63,527 bases of DNA from Oscillospiraceae bacterium (GTDB lineage: Bacteria; Bacillota; Clostridia; Oscillospirales; Oscillospiraceae). The stretch is from contig JAEEZZ010000039.1 in NCBI GenBank assembly GCA_016292255.1, forward strand, positions 1-63,527. The letters run 5' to 3'. Shown here piece after piece: positions 45,591 to 54,259 of this stretch (within the stretch, counting starts at the first letter, position 1; the number at the start of each line of letters is the position of its first letter). The position numbers were made by a program, and so were the translations under genes. Below the pieces are notes generated by a model. It saw nothing but the letters and a program-made list of their open reading frames with translations. It did not search any database and had not been told where the DNA came from.

Positions 45591-45721
45591 GCAACCGTGT
45601 GCTGTGCCGACCGTTGTTTTGGGCCGGCGCAGCATTTTTCGTATCTGCGCTGATCGGCTCGTTCTGGATCAGCTTTCTGCTGGGCGGGCTTTTGATGCTG
45701 TTGTCCCTGCTTTCCCATTAA
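45581..45721 (+). CDS. Small hydrophobic protein (46 aa)
   Basis: ATG 45581 opens a 46-residue frame beginning MYFCNRVLCRPLFWAG and continuing almost entirely hydrophobic, enough for one or two membrane helices. GGCGGTGGG before it could be a ribosome site but lies in the 3' arm of the rsgA hairpin. It lies 63 bp before sipL. I do not recognise it; it may be a tiny membrane partner of the spore-coat genes or a chance frame. Confidence 0.4.
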   Translation: MYFCNRVLCRPLFWAGAAFFVSALIGSFWISFLLGGLLMLLSLLSH

Positions 45722-45784
45722 CAGGGACATCTTCCGCGCCGGGCAAGCATAAGTATAGACAGAACCTACAAGGAGGAAGCAGAA

Positions 45785-47290
45785 ATGGATATTCTTTTTC
45801 ACGCGCAGTCGATCTCCTATCTGGCGGAAAAGCGTTACGACGGCCTCAGACAGGAGCAGACCGGAGAAATCACCATTCCGGAAACGCTGCCGGAGCTGGG
45901 CCGGGTGGCGGACTGCTTCGGCACCGTTCTGGTGCAGAACCGCAGCACAGACAATGGCAGCGTTACCGTATCGGGCGGGATCCAGGTGGGGGTGCTCTAT
46001 GTTCCGGCGAATTCGGAGGAGCTTGAGCGCCTGGAGCTTTGGCTGCCCTTTACCGTCACGAAAAAGATCCCGGTGCAGGCGGACGCCACGGTGCACTATT
46101 GGGGCTGGCTGCGCTCCATCGACGCAAGATTCGTTAACAGCAGAAAGCTGTTGATCCGGGCGGATCTGGGCAGTGAGCTGACCGTGCTCACGCCCGCGAC
46201 CCTGGAGCTGCAGCAGCTGGACGTGTGTCCCCGCGGCTTAATCCTGAAAACGGAAACCTACCGGATGCGGCTGCCCATGTGCGCCGCCGAGCGGGAGGTA
46301 CGCATCGCGGACGAGGTGCTGATGCCGGAGGACGGCCCCGGCCTTGACCGGCTGCTGAAGGCCCAGTGCTGGGTAGAGCTGGGGGATCGGCGTGTGATGG
46401 GGGACCGGGCGATCTTCCAGGGGGAACTGAAGCTCCGGGTCCTGGGCCGCACAGAGGATGGGGAGCTCTATTCCTGGACGGGCGGCGTCCCCTTCTCCCA
46501 ATACGCGGAGCTGGATCTTTCCATGGAGGAGGACACGTTCATGGCCATCCAGCCGATCTTGAATCATGTGGAGATCGACACGGACGGTCAGCTCTCCAGC
46601 CGGCGCCTGCTTGTGAACGTCAGCTTTACGGCCCAGATGGTGCTCTGGGGCGAGATCCCCGTTACGCTGACCCAGGACGCCTACGCCCTGGGAGCCGAGT
46701 TCCGGCCGGAGTGGCAGAGTTGCGAGCTCTCCGCCTGCCTCGATATGCTGGAGGCAGATCTGTCCCAGAACCTGGAGCTGCCTGCGGATGCGGTCAAGCT
46801 GCTGGATTGGACGGTGTTCCCGGATCAGGAGCCGGGTGGCGCGGAGGAGGCCAGAGGGAAGCTTTCCGTGAATGTTCTGTATTACGACGGGGAGCAGAGG
46901 CTGCAAAACGCGTCCCTGCGCCGGGATCTGCATTTGCCCCGCAGCGCCGAGCCCTCGGCGGATTGGCGCTGGAGACTGCTGCCGGGAGAAGTCAGACAGC
47001 AGGGCGGCCAGCTCTCGGTGCCCCTGCAGGCCCGGCAGCAGTACTGCCAGACCAAAGCGATGCGAAATCTCTGCGGCGGCACCCTGACGCCGAAGCCGGT
47101 CACAGACGGCCCGTCGCTGATCGTTCAGAATGCTTCCGGGAACCTGTGGGAGCTTGCCCGGGATCACGGCAGCACGATCCGGGCGATCCAGGCTGCCAAT
47201 GAGCTGGATCAGACCAGCCTGAGCGAAGAACGAATGCTGCTGATCCCGGTCGGACGCGGCGTATTGACCATGGAGGAGGTCTCTGAATGA
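45785..47290 (+). CDS. sipL: DUF3794/LysM spore coat protein SipL
   Basis: The 501-residue protein contains DUF3794-type repeats (about 20-120, 160-270, 300-400) and a C-terminal LysM domain (NLWELARDHGSTIRAIQAANEL, split as two halves around 455-495). It starts at ATG 45785 behind AAGGAGG, and its stop overlaps spoIVA by 4 bp. In Clostridioides difficile SipL binds SpoIVA through its LysM domain and is needed for coat localisation on the forespore. Family and position agree, so the call is firm though not proven. Confidence 0.9.
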   Translation: MDILFHAQSISYLAEKRYDGLRQEQTGEITIPETLPELGRVADCFGTVLVQNRSTDNGSVTVSGGIQVGVLYVPANSEELERLELWLPFTVTKKIPVQADATVHYWGWLRSIDARFVNSRKLLIRADLGSELTVLTPATLELQQLDVCPRGLILKTETYRMRLPMCAAEREVRIADEVLMPEDGPGLDRLLKAQCWVELGDRRVMGDRAIFQGELKLRVLGRTEDGELYSWTGGVPFSQYAELDLSMEEDTFMAIQPILNHVEIDTDGQLSSRRLLVNVSFTAQMVLWGEIPVTLTQDAYALGAEFRPEWQSCELSACLDMLEADLSQNLELPADAVKLLDWTVFPDQEPGGAEEARGKLSVNVLYYDGEQRLQNASLRRDLHLPRSAEPSADWRWRLLPGEVRQQGGQLSVPLQARQQYCQTKAMRNLCGGTLTPKPVTDGPSLIVQNASGNLWELARDHGSTIRAIQAANELDQTSLSEERMLLIPVGRGVLTMEEVSE

Positions 47291-48756
47291 ATCTGTATGA
47301 GGATATGCGCCGTCGAACCGGCGGCAACGTCTATGTGGGCGTAACCGGGCCTGTGCGGGTCGGCAAATCGACCCTGGTCAAACGGATGATGGAGGAGCTG
47401 GTTCTGCCGAATATCAGCGATGAATATGCCAGGGAGCGGGCCCGCGACGAGCTGCCTCAGTGCGGCTCCGGGAAAACGATCATGACGGCGGAACCGAAAT
47501 TTGTGCCGGAGGAGGCGGTGGAGATCTCCCCGGACGGACAGACGAAGTTGTCCATCCGGCTGATCGATTCGGTGGGATACGTGATCCCCGGCGCCCTGGG
47601 GGCCACGGAGAACGACGCCCCGCGGATGGTCACTACCCCTTGGTTCGACCATGAGATCCCCATGACCGACGCCGCTGAGCTAGGAACCAAAAAGGTGATG
47701 GAGGATCACTGCACCGTGGGCCTTGTGGTCACCACGGACGGCAGCGTGACAGATATCCCCCGGGAGGACTATCTCGCCGCGGAGGAGCGGGCGATCCGGG
47801 ATATGCAGGCCACAGGGAAGCCTTTCCTGGTCTTGCTCAACACCACCACGCCCGATTCCGCCGAGACGGAGGCGCTGGTCAAACAGATCGAAGCCTCCAG
47901 CGGGGCCACCGTACTGGCGGCTGATCTGCTGACCCTGGGCAGGGGAGACGTGGCCAAGATCCTCACAGAGCTTCTGGGGCAGTTCCCCCCCGACCGGCTG
48001 GAATTCAGCTTCCCCTCCTGGTTTGACGTGCTGGAGCCGGAGCATCCCTGCAAGCGGGAGCTGTTCCGGGCCATCCGCGAGGCTGCCCCGGAGCTTGTGC
48101 GAGTCTGCCAGGCCGGTCGGATGTCCGACGCCCTGGAGGGGCTGGACTGTGTGTCCCGCTGCGCGATTTCGGAGATCCTGCTGGGCACAGGCACCATTCG
48201 CTACACCATCAGCCTGCCGGAGGCCCTGTTCTATGAGATCCTGTCTCAGCGCTCCGGCGTCCGGATGGAGAACGACGGGGATCTGCTGCGTACCCTTTCA
48301 CGTTACGCGGAGATCCGGGAGGAGCACGAGCGCCTGCGGGCCGCCTTGGAGCAGGTGGAGAGCACGGGCTACGGCGTGGTCATGCCGGTCCGGTCGGAGC
48401 TGACCCTGCAAAAGCCGGAGCTCATCAAAAAGGGCGGCGCCTGGGGGGTTCGGCTGCAGGCCGTCGCCCCGTCCATCCATCTGCTCCGGGCGGATCTGGC
48501 CGCGGAGCTCAGTCCCATCGTGGGCGGGGAGGATCAGGCCAGAGAGCTGGTGCAGCGCCTGTCCGCGGAGGAAGGGGCCGAGACGGACGCCGTCTGGGAC
48601 AGCAATCTCTTCGGGAAGTCCCTGTATGAGCTGGTCAGCGAACGGATGACGGTCAAAATGACCGGCCTGCCCGAGGACGCCCGGATGAAGCTTCGCCGGG
48701 CTCTGGAACGGATCGTCAACGAGGGGGCAAACGGGCTGATCTGTCTGGTTCTGTAA
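47287..48756 (+). CDS. spoIVA: Stage IV sporulation protein A
   Basis: The 489-residue ATPase of the spore-coat base layer has the unusual Walker A GPVRVGKST near residue 21 and conserved SpoIVA segments IDSVGYVIPGALG, TTPWFDHEIP and TTDGSVTDIPRE. It polymerises on the forespore membrane after ATP hydrolysis and recruits coat proteins, with SipL as partner. It ends in GLICLVL, matching the family's hydrophobic C-terminus. Its presence shows that the organism probably sporulates. Confidence 0.97.
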   Translation: MNLYEDMRRRTGGNVYVGVTGPVRVGKSTLVKRMMEELVLPNISDEYARERARDELPQCGSGKTIMTAEPKFVPEEAVEISPDGQTKLSIRLIDSVGYVIPGALGATENDAPRMVTTPWFDHEIPMTDAAELGTKKVMEDHCTVGLVVTTDGSVTDIPREDYLAAEERAIRDMQATGKPFLVLLNTTTPDSAETEALVKQIEASSGATVLAADLLTLGRGDVAKILTELLGQFPPDRLEFSFPSWFDVLEPEHPCKRELFRAIREAAPELVRVCQAGRMSDALEGLDCVSRCAISEILLGTGTIRYTISLPEALFYEILSQRSGVRMENDGDLLRTLSRYAEIREEHERLRAALEQVESTGYGVVMPVRSELTLQKPELIKKGGAWGVRLQAVAPSIHLLRADLAAELSPIVGGEDQARELVQRLSAEEGAETDAVWDSNLFGKSLYELVSERMTVKMTGLPEDARMKLRRALERIVNEGANGLICLVL

Positions 48757-48797
48757 CAATATAAGCAACAGTTTCCGACGGTTTCAGTAAATATAGC

Positions 48798-48826
48798 TTG
48801 AAATCCGTTCCAATGTGGAGTACAAT
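48798..48826 (+). promoter_or_regulatory. Promoter for the aminotransferase gene
   Basis: TTGAAA (48798-48803), 17 bp, TACAAT (48821-48826). Confidence 0.65.
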
Positions 48827-48871
48827 ACAAGTGCAACCAATTATTGGCCGTATTGCGCCACATAGGAAAGG

Positions 48872-50155
48872 ATGGAGAATACTTTGAAACCCTTTGCTAA
48901 CCTGACGCTTCCGGAGAAGGAAGCACTTCGCAAGTCCCTCCAGGAGGAGTTTGACCGCGTTTGTGAAAAGAAACTGAAGCTCAACATGGCCCGCGGTAAG
49001 CCCGGCAAGGAACAGCTGGATCTGGTTTCCGGCATACTGACCGTGCTGACCAAGCCCGAGGACTGCGTCAGCGAAGGCCTCGACGTCCGCAACTACGGCA
49101 ATCTGTCCGGCCTTCCGGAGGCGAAAGCCCTCTTTGCCGAGATCCTGGACTGCAAGCCGGAGCAGTGCTTTATCGGCGGCTCCGCCAGCCTGCAGCTGAT
49201 GTACGATCTGATCGCCAAGGCCTACACCCACGGCCTGCAGCACAGCCCCAAACCCTGGGCCAAGGAGCCCGTGGTCAAATGGCTCTGCCCGGCTCCCGGT
49301 TATGACCGTCATTTCGGCATTTCCAAGAGCTTCGGGATGGAGCTGATCACCGTTCCCATGACTTCCGAGGGCCCGGATATGGATCTGGTGGAGGAGCTGG
49401 TGAAGGATCCCGCTGTCAAGGGTATCTGGTGCGTGCCGAAATACTCCAACCCCCAGGGCATTGTCTATTCCCGGAAGACCATCGACCGCTTTGCGGTCCT
49501 GCGTCCCGCCGCGCCGGACTTCACCCTCATGTGGGATAACGCCTACTGCATCCACGAGGTGTTCGGCGAATATCTGCCCTTCCCGGACATTCTGCGTCTG
49601 TGTGCGGAGGCCGGCAACCCGGACATGGTCTATGAGTTCGCCTCTACCTCCAAGGTCACCTTCCCCGGCGCGGGCATCAGCGTGATGGCCTGCAGCGAGG
49701 CCAACCAGAGCTATCTGCAGAGCCTGCTGACCTATCAGATCATTTCCTATGATAAGGTCAACCAGCTCCGCCATGTGCGTTATCTGAAGGATAAGGCTCA
49801 CACCATCCAGCTTATGGCAAAGCACGCCGAGATCCTTCGGCCCAAGTTCTCCTGCGTCCTGGACGCGCTGGAAAAGGAGATCAAGCCCCTGGGTCTTGCC
49901 ACCTGGGAGTCTCCCAAGGGCGGCTACTTTGTCTCCGTGAACACGCTGCCCGGCTTGGCCAAGCGTACCCTGGAGCTCTGCGCCCAGGCAGGCGTCACCA
50001 TGACCGCCGCAGGCGCCACCTATCCCTACGGGAAGGATCCCGCGGACAGCAACATCCGCATCGCGCCCAGCTATCCCGGCCTGGACGAACTGCGGCAGGC
50101 CATCGAGATCTTCTGCCTCTGCCTGAAGCTGGCCGCGCTGGAGCAGGCGGGCTGA
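48872..50155 (+). CDS. Aspartate aminotransferase-like PLP enzyme (type Ic)
   Basis: The 427-residue protein resembles the aspartate aminotransferase group of actinobacterial Rv3722c. Visible features are NMARGKPG near residue 31, NYGNLSGLPEAK, PKYSNPQG and the PLP Lys in EFASTSKVTFPGAG. It should move amino groups between aspartate and oxoglutarate, central in nitrogen metabolism. The ATG at 48872 has its ribosome site too close; the in-frame TTG at 48884 has GGAG 6 bp upstream and may be the true start. Confidence 0.88.
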   Translation: MENTLKPFANLTLPEKEALRKSLQEEFDRVCEKKLKLNMARGKPGKEQLDLVSGILTVLTKPEDCVSEGLDVRNYGNLSGLPEAKALFAEILDCKPEQCFIGGSASLQLMYDLIAKAYTHGLQHSPKPWAKEPVVKWLCPAPGYDRHFGISKSFGMELITVPMTSEGPDMDLVEELVKDPAVKGIWCVPKYSNPQGIVYSRKTIDRFAVLRPAAPDFTLMWDNAYCIHEVFGEYLPFPDILRLCAEAGNPDMVYEFASTSKVTFPGAGISVMACSEANQSYLQSLLTYQIISYDKVNQLRHVRYLKDKAHTIQLMAKHAEILRPKFSCVLDALEKEIKPLGLATWESPKGGYFVSVNTLPGLAKRTLELCAQAGVTMTAAGATYPYGKDPADSNIRIAPSYPGLDELRQAIEIFCLCLKLAALEQAG

Positions 50156-50189
50156 GCCCTCTGCACATTCAGACTATCTGACAAGCTTT

Positions 50190-50978
50190 ATGGAACAGAC
50201 AGAAACACAGCGCTCATACCGCTGCATGAGCGCTGCCGTGCTGAAGTGGATCGCGATCATTACCATGCTGATCGACCATATCGGTGCGGCGGTGCTCTAT
50301 GGCCTTGCCAAGGAGCGGGGCGGCTGGTGGACAGGCGTGTTCAGCAAGGGCTTCTATTTTGCGCTGCGGGGCATCGGACGGCTGGCCTTTCCAATTTTTT
50401 GCTTCCTGCTGATCGAGGGCCTGTTCCACACCAGAAGCCGGTGGAAGTATTTGCTGCGCCTGGGCCTGTTCGCGCTGATCTCCGAGATCCCCTTCGATCT
50501 TGCCTTCAATAACGGCCGCTTCGACCTCGCCTCCGGCCAGAATGTGTTTTTTACCCTGCTGCTGGGGCTTGCAGCCTGCGCCGCCTGGGAATGGCTGACG
50601 AAGGGCAACGATCCGAACTGCCATCCCCTGCGGGGCCTGGCCGCCGTGCTCTGCGCGGTTGCCGCATTCTTCGCCGCGAAGCTGCTGAACACGGACTACG
50701 GTGAGCTGGGCGTGACGCTGATCCTTGTGATGTATCTGCTCCGGAAGAAGCCCTTTGCCAGGGATCTGCTGGGCATCGGCGTCCTTTGCCTGATGTTCCT
50801 GCTCTCCAATTCCCATTGGATCGAGATTTTCGGCGCCTTGAGCTTCCCCCTGTTTCACCTGTACAATGGGCAGCGGGGACGGCAGAACAAGTACTTCTTC
50901 TATTTCTTCTATCCGGTGCATCTGATGCTGCTCTACGGCGTCCTTCTGCTGCTGATCAAGAACGGCGTCAGCGTGTGA
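50190..50978 (+). CDS. TraX family membrane protein
   Basis: The 262-residue protein has about seven hydrophobic helices and the TraX family look: LKWIAIITMLIDHIGAA near residue 19, then GRLAFPIFCFLLIEG, SEIPFDLAF and a final FYFFYPVHLMLLYG. TraX acetylates F-pilin on the F plasmid, but chromosomal relatives in Firmicutes are more likely acyltransferases of wall or surface molecules. There is no conjugation gene nearby. Confidence 0.88.
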   Translation: MEQTETQRSYRCMSAAVLKWIAIITMLIDHIGAAVLYGLAKERGGWWTGVFSKGFYFALRGIGRLAFPIFCFLLIEGLFHTRSRWKYLLRLGLFALISEIPFDLAFNNGRFDLASGQNVFFTLLLGLAACAAWEWLTKGNDPNCHPLRGLAAVLCAVAAFFAAKLLNTDYGELGVTLILVMYLLRKKPFARDLLGIGVLCLMFLLSNSHWIEIFGALSFPLFHLYNGQRGRQNKYFFYFFYPVHLMLLYGVLLLLIKNGVSV

Positions 50979-51004
50979 GCCCTAAACTTCTCGCATTTGT
51001 TTTC

Positions 51005-51040
51005 GTCCCCTGCGGAGAAAAGAATTGCTCCGCAGGGGAC
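51005..51040 (+). terminator. Hairpin after the TraX-family gene
   Basis: A perfect 13-bp stem GTCCCCTGCGGAG (51005-51017) / CTCCGCAGGGGAC (51028-51040) with an A-rich loop, followed by GTCTTGTCTT. Confidence 0.75.
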
Positions 51041-51095
51041 GTCTTGTCTTGCATTCCGGGGGAAAATATGGTATCATAGCGCGGAGGTGATATGG

Positions 51096-51302
51096 ATGAC
51101 ACAAAATGATTACCCGCAGGAGCAGCTGGATCAGAAGGATCCGGAGCTGACCGAGGAGGCGGAGCCGATCCAGGCCCAGGAAGAAAACGTGTATGTGGAG
51201 CGGCCCAGAAGCAGCCGAATCTTTGCGTGGGTGCTGTTGATTTTGGTGGTCACCGGCATTATTCTGTACTATCTCTGGATCGCCGGCGTCCTGCATGAAT
51301 AA
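51096..51302 (+). CDS. Small single-pass membrane protein before ruvC
   Basis: The 68-residue product from ATG 51096, placed by GGAGGTGA 5 bp upstream, has a strongly acidic N-terminus (residues 1-40) and one membrane helix (about 44-62). Its end overlaps ruvC by 8 bp. I do not recognise a family. It shares the RuvCAB transcript and may be conserved only in close relatives. Confidence 0.75.
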   Translation: MTQNDYPQEQLDQKDPELTEEAEPIQAQEENVYVERPRSSRIFAWVLLILVVTGIILYYLWIAGVLHE

Positions 51303-51810
51303 AATGCGGATCCTGGGGATCGATCCGGGCTATGCCACCACCGGCTTCGGCCTGCTGGAGACTGCGCCTGCCGGCGTCCAACTGCTGCGCTACGGCGTTG
51401 TCACTACGCCGAAGGAGCTGCCCTTTCCCAAGCGGCTGGAGATTCTCTATGACGATCTGCTGCAGCTGGTGGAGGCCACCGCGCCGGACGCCGCCGCGGT
51501 GGAGGAGCTGTTTTGGGGGCACAATATCACCACCGGCATCGGCGTCTCCCACGGCCGGGGTGTGATCCTGCTTGCTCTGACCAAGGCGGGAGTCCCGATC
51601 TTTGAGTACACGCCCATGCAGGTCAAGCAGGCAGTCGTGGGCTACGGAAAAGCGGAAAAACGGCAGGTCATGGATATGACCCGTCGGCTTCTGCATATCG
51701 ACAGGATCCCGCGGCCGGACGACGCCGCCGACGCCATCGCCATCGCCCTCTGCCATGCCAGATCCCAATCGTCCCTGCTTACCCGCCTGCAGGCGGAACA
51801 GAAGGAGTAG
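51295..51810 (+). CDS. ruvC: Holliday junction endonuclease RuvC
   Basis: The 171-residue resolvase has the RNase H-like active site: GIDPG (near 8), VEELFW (near 66) and RPDDAADAIAIALCH (near 141), supplying the four acidic residues. It cuts Holliday junctions moved by RuvAB, encoded next. It begins inside the preceding small membrane protein gene. Confidence 0.96.
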   Translation: MNKMRILGIDPGYATTGFGLLETAPAGVQLLRYGVVTTPKELPFPKRLEILYDDLLQLVEATAPDAAAVEELFWGHNITTGIGVSHGRGVILLALTKAGVPIFEYTPMQVKQAVVGYGKAEKRQVMDMTRRLLHIDRIPRPDDAADAIAIALCHARSQSSLLTRLQAEQKE

Positions 51811-51815
51811 TGCAT

Positions 51816-52421
51816 ATGTTCTATTACCTGAACGGAAAAATCACGGTTTTGGATGCCGGCCTGGCCGTTGTGGACTGCGCGGGCGTGGGCTATGCCTGCC
51901 ACTGCAGCAGCTATACCCAATCCCAGCTTCGGCTGGGGGAGGAGCATCGGCTCTATACCCATGTGAATGTGAAGGAAGACGCCTTTGACATCTACGGCTT
52001 CTCCGGCAGGGAGGAGCTGCGCCTGTTTGAGGCTCTGACCGGCGTCACCGGCGTGGGCCCCGCCTCCGCGTTGGCGATCCTGTCCGTCCTCTCGCCGGAT
52101 CAGCTCACCCTTGCCATCATGACCGGCGACGAGAAGTCCATCACCAGGGCAAAGGGTGTGGGCGCCAAGAGCGCCAAGCGCATTATTCTGGAGCTCAAGG
52201 ACAAGATCGGCGGGACGCTGGATTTCTCCGCCGGGCCCGAGGGCGCACCTGCTCCGGCCGCTTATGCCGACGGCAGCCGGGTGGCCCTGGCCACTGCAGC
52301 TCTGGCGGAGCTGGGCTACTCCCAGTCTGAGGCCGCCTCCGCGCTGAAGGGGGCCGACGCCGAGCATATGAGCGTGGAAGAGCTGGTTCGCTACGGACTG
52401 CGGGCTATGGTGATGAAGTGA
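51816..52421 (+). CDS. ruvA: Holliday junction DNA helicase RuvA
   Basis: The 201-residue junction-binding protein has an OB fold ([13 protein letters not shown]...[10 protein letters not shown]) and helix-hairpin-helix motifs ([28 protein letters not shown]), with the RuvB-binding C-terminal domain ([16 protein letters not shown]). ATG 51816 is chosen because AAGGAG is 8 bp upstream; GTG 51810 is too close. Confidence 0.96.
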   Translation: MFYYLNGKITVLDAGLAVVDCAGVGYACHCSSYTQSQLRLGEEHRLYTHVNVKEDAFDIYGFSGREELRLFEALTGVTGVGPASALAILSVLSPDQLTLAIMTGDEKSITRAKGVGAKSAKRIILELKDKIGGTLDFSAGPEGAPAPAAYADGSRVALATAALAELGYSQSEAASALKGADAEHMSVEELVRYGLRAMVMK

Positions 52422-52431
52422 GGAAAGACAG

Positions 52432-53469
52432 ATGAGTATTGATTATTCGCAGGATTACGAAGCACCGGTGGTGACCGCCTCCGTGACGCCCCTGGACGAG
52501 GGAGAGATCTCCCTGCGCCCGAAGACCCTGCGGGATTACACGGGCCAGGAAAAGGCAAAGGAGAACCTTGCGGTCTACATCGAGGCCGCCCGGCGGCGCA
52601 ATGAGCCGCTGGATCACGTTCTGCTCTACGGCCCTCCGGGCCTGGGCAAGACGACCCTGGCCGGGGTGATCGCCAATGAGATGGGCGTGAATATCCGCGT
52701 CACCTCCGGCCCCGCCATCGAAAAGCCCGGTGATCTGGCGGCGCTGCTGACAAATCTGAACCCCGGCGACATCCTGTTTATCGACGAGATCCACCGCTTG
52801 AATCGGGTCGTGGAGGAGATCCTCTATCCCGCGATGGAGGACTTTGCCATTGATATCATTGTGGGGAAGGGTCCCAGCGCCAATTCTATTCGCCTGGATC
52901 TTCCGCGCTTCACGCTGATCGGTGCCACCACCCGCGCAGGACAGCTTTCCTCCCCCCTGAGAGACCGCTTCGGCGTGTCCCTTCGCTTGGAGCTATATCA
53001 GACCAAGGAGCTTACCCGGATCGTCACCCGCTCCGCGAACCTGTTCGGAATGCAGATCGACCCGGCCGGCGCCCGGGAGATCGCCTCCCGCAGCAGGGGA
53101 ACACCCCGGATCGCCAACCGGATCCTGCGCCGGGTGCGGGACTTCGCCCAGATCTATTACGACGGGGTCATCACCGCCGAGGCAGCCGCCCACGCACTGG
53201 AAAAGCTGGAGATCGACGAGCTGGGTCTGGATCGGATCGACCACCGGATGCTGCGGGCGATCATCGAAAACTACGGCGGCGGGCCCGTGGGCCTGGAGAC
53301 CCTGGCTGCGACCATCGGCGAGGAAGCGGTGACTCTGGAGGACGTCTACGAGCCCTATTTGATGCAGATCGGCTTCCTCTCCCGCACCCCCCGGGGCCGC
53401 TGCGTCACCCAGCTGGCCTATGACCATCTGGGCATCCAATCTCTCGGCCAGCAGGCCATGAAGCTTTGA
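52432..53469 (+). CDS. ruvB: Holliday junction DNA helicase RuvB
   Basis: The 345-residue AAA+ motor has Walker [12 protein letters not shown] (near 64), Walker B LFIDEIHR (near 114), sensor GATTRAG and the C-terminal winged helix ([16 protein letters not shown]). With RuvA it drives branch migration. The order C-A-B with short gaps forms one operon. No clear terminator follows. Confidence 0.97.
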   Translation: MSIDYSQDYEAPVVTASVTPLDEGEISLRPKTLRDYTGQEKAKENLAVYIEAARRRNEPLDHVLLYGPPGLGKTTLAGVIANEMGVNIRVTSGPAIEKPGDLAALLTNLNPGDILFIDEIHRLNRVVEEILYPAMEDFAIDIIVGKGPSANSIRLDLPRFTLIGATTRAGQLSSPLRDRFGVSLRLELYQTKELTRIVTRSANLFGMQIDPAGAREIASRSRGTPRIANRILRRVRDFAQIYYDGVITAEAAAHALEKLEIDELGLDRIDHRMLRAIIENYGGGPVGLETLAATIGEEAVTLEDVYEPYLMQIGFLSRTPRGRCVTQLAYDHLGIQSLGQQAMKL

Positions 53470-53563
53470 TTCCTTTCATCTGCTTATTATACACTATATA
53501 CAATCATGACTAATAAATATTATGAATTTTTTGTAAAGATGCCATAGCTTTGTAAAAAATTTA

Positions 53564-53591
53564 TTGACAGATTGTGATTGCGTGGTATAAT
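53564..53591 (+). promoter_or_regulatory. Strong promoter before the zinc-ribbon gene
   Basis: TTGACA (53564-53569), 16 bp, TATAAT (53586-53591), both consensus, in AT-rich DNA after ruvB. Confidence 0.85.
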
Positions 53592-53597
53592 ATTTCT

Positions 53598-53848
53598 CGG
53601 GTCGTAAAGAATAATACAGACCTAAACAGTTTCATGAGGCACGATTACAGTTCTGTTTCCGGCATGGAATACCGATCAGGCGTTCAATCTTCGTGTCAAT
53701 CGGCCGCTTGGATCCAAAGCGCAGGTTTGCAGGATCCTTTGTCGGGCCGTGCTTTTCCCGGCGAAAACGGGTATCCCGTTTAGCATATTCTAATTTTGCC
53801 CATGTTCGCGAAAGAATTGGACAGGCAACCAAAAGAGAGGTATTTCCC
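53598..53848 (+). promoter_or_regulatory. Long structured 5' leader of the zinc-ribbon gene
   Basis: The gap 53470-53848 has no gene. From the promoter to ATG 53849 is about 250 nt. It contains an arm pair CGGCC (about 53700) / GGCCG (about 53744) around a GGATCC...GGATCC stem. Hairpins CCCG-GCGAAAA-CGGG and AACGGG-TAT-CCCGTT follow, sharing bases so only one can form at a time. It may be a regulatory leader RNA; I match it to no known family. Confidence 0.45.
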
Positions 53849-54127
53849 ATGTTCGAAGACAAGACTTTAGTTTGCAAAGAGTGCGGCAACGAGTTCGTAT
53901 TCACCGCCGGCGAGCAGGAATTCTACGCTGAGAGAGGCTTCCAGAATGAGCCCCAGCGCTGCAAGGCCTGCCGTGACGCTCGCAAGAACGCTGTCCGTGG
54001 CCCCAGAGAGTTCTTCACCGCTACCTGCGCCGCCTGCGGCAAGGAAGCTCGTGTTCCCTTTGAGCCCAAGACCGACCGTCCTGTGTACTGCAGCGAGTGC
54101 TTTGCAAAGATGAGAGAGAACGGCTGA
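53849..54127 (+). CDS. Zinc-ribbon protein (zf-trcl type)
   Basis: The 92-residue protein starts MFEDKTLVCKECGNEFVFT and carries two or three Cys pairs: CKECG, CKAC, CAACG and CSEC. This matches the small zinc-ribbon family common in Clostridia. The role is unknown; it may bind RNA or ribosomes. GAGAGG precedes ATG 53849. An in-frame extension to 53693 has poor protein character and overlaps the structured leader. Strong promoter and isolated transcript suggest high expression. Confidence 0.88.
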   Translation: MFEDKTLVCKECGNEFVFTAGEQEFYAERGFQNEPQRCKACRDARKNAVRGPREFFTATCAACGKEARVPFEPKTDRPVYCSECFAKMRENG

Positions 54128-54140
54128 TCTGATCAGCTTC

Positions 54141-54165
54141 GCGGCATCCGGTTTCCGGATGCCGC
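54141..54165 (+). terminator. Terminator of the zinc-ribbon gene
   Basis: A perfect 11-bp stem GCGGCATCCGG / CCGGATGCCGC with loop TTT (54141-54165), then TTCTCTTTG. Confidence 0.8.
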
Positions 54166-54190
54166 TTCTCTTTGCCTGCGGAACTTTTTC

Positions 54191-54219
54191 TGGACAATCA
54201 GTGCTGATTATGATATAAT
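54191..54219 (+). promoter_or_regulatory. Promoter for murJ
   Basis: TGGACA (54191-54196), 17 bp, TATAAT (54214-54219). Transcription would start near 54226. Confidence 0.7.
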
Positions 54220-54259
54220 ATCGTGTATGATTTTTCGCAGGGATCGCCAAGGAGGAGCT

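Noticed and set aside
53693-53848. N-terminal extension of the zinc-ribbon ORF
   Set aside because: The extension is basic and unstructured, covers the leader hairpins, and a family-typical start (MFEDKTLVCK) with ribosome site lies at 53849.
54227-54259. Upstream ATG start of murJ
   Set aside because: It lies only 8 bp after the -10 box and lacks a ribosome site; TTG 54260 follows AAGGAGG. Leaderless use cannot be fully excluded.
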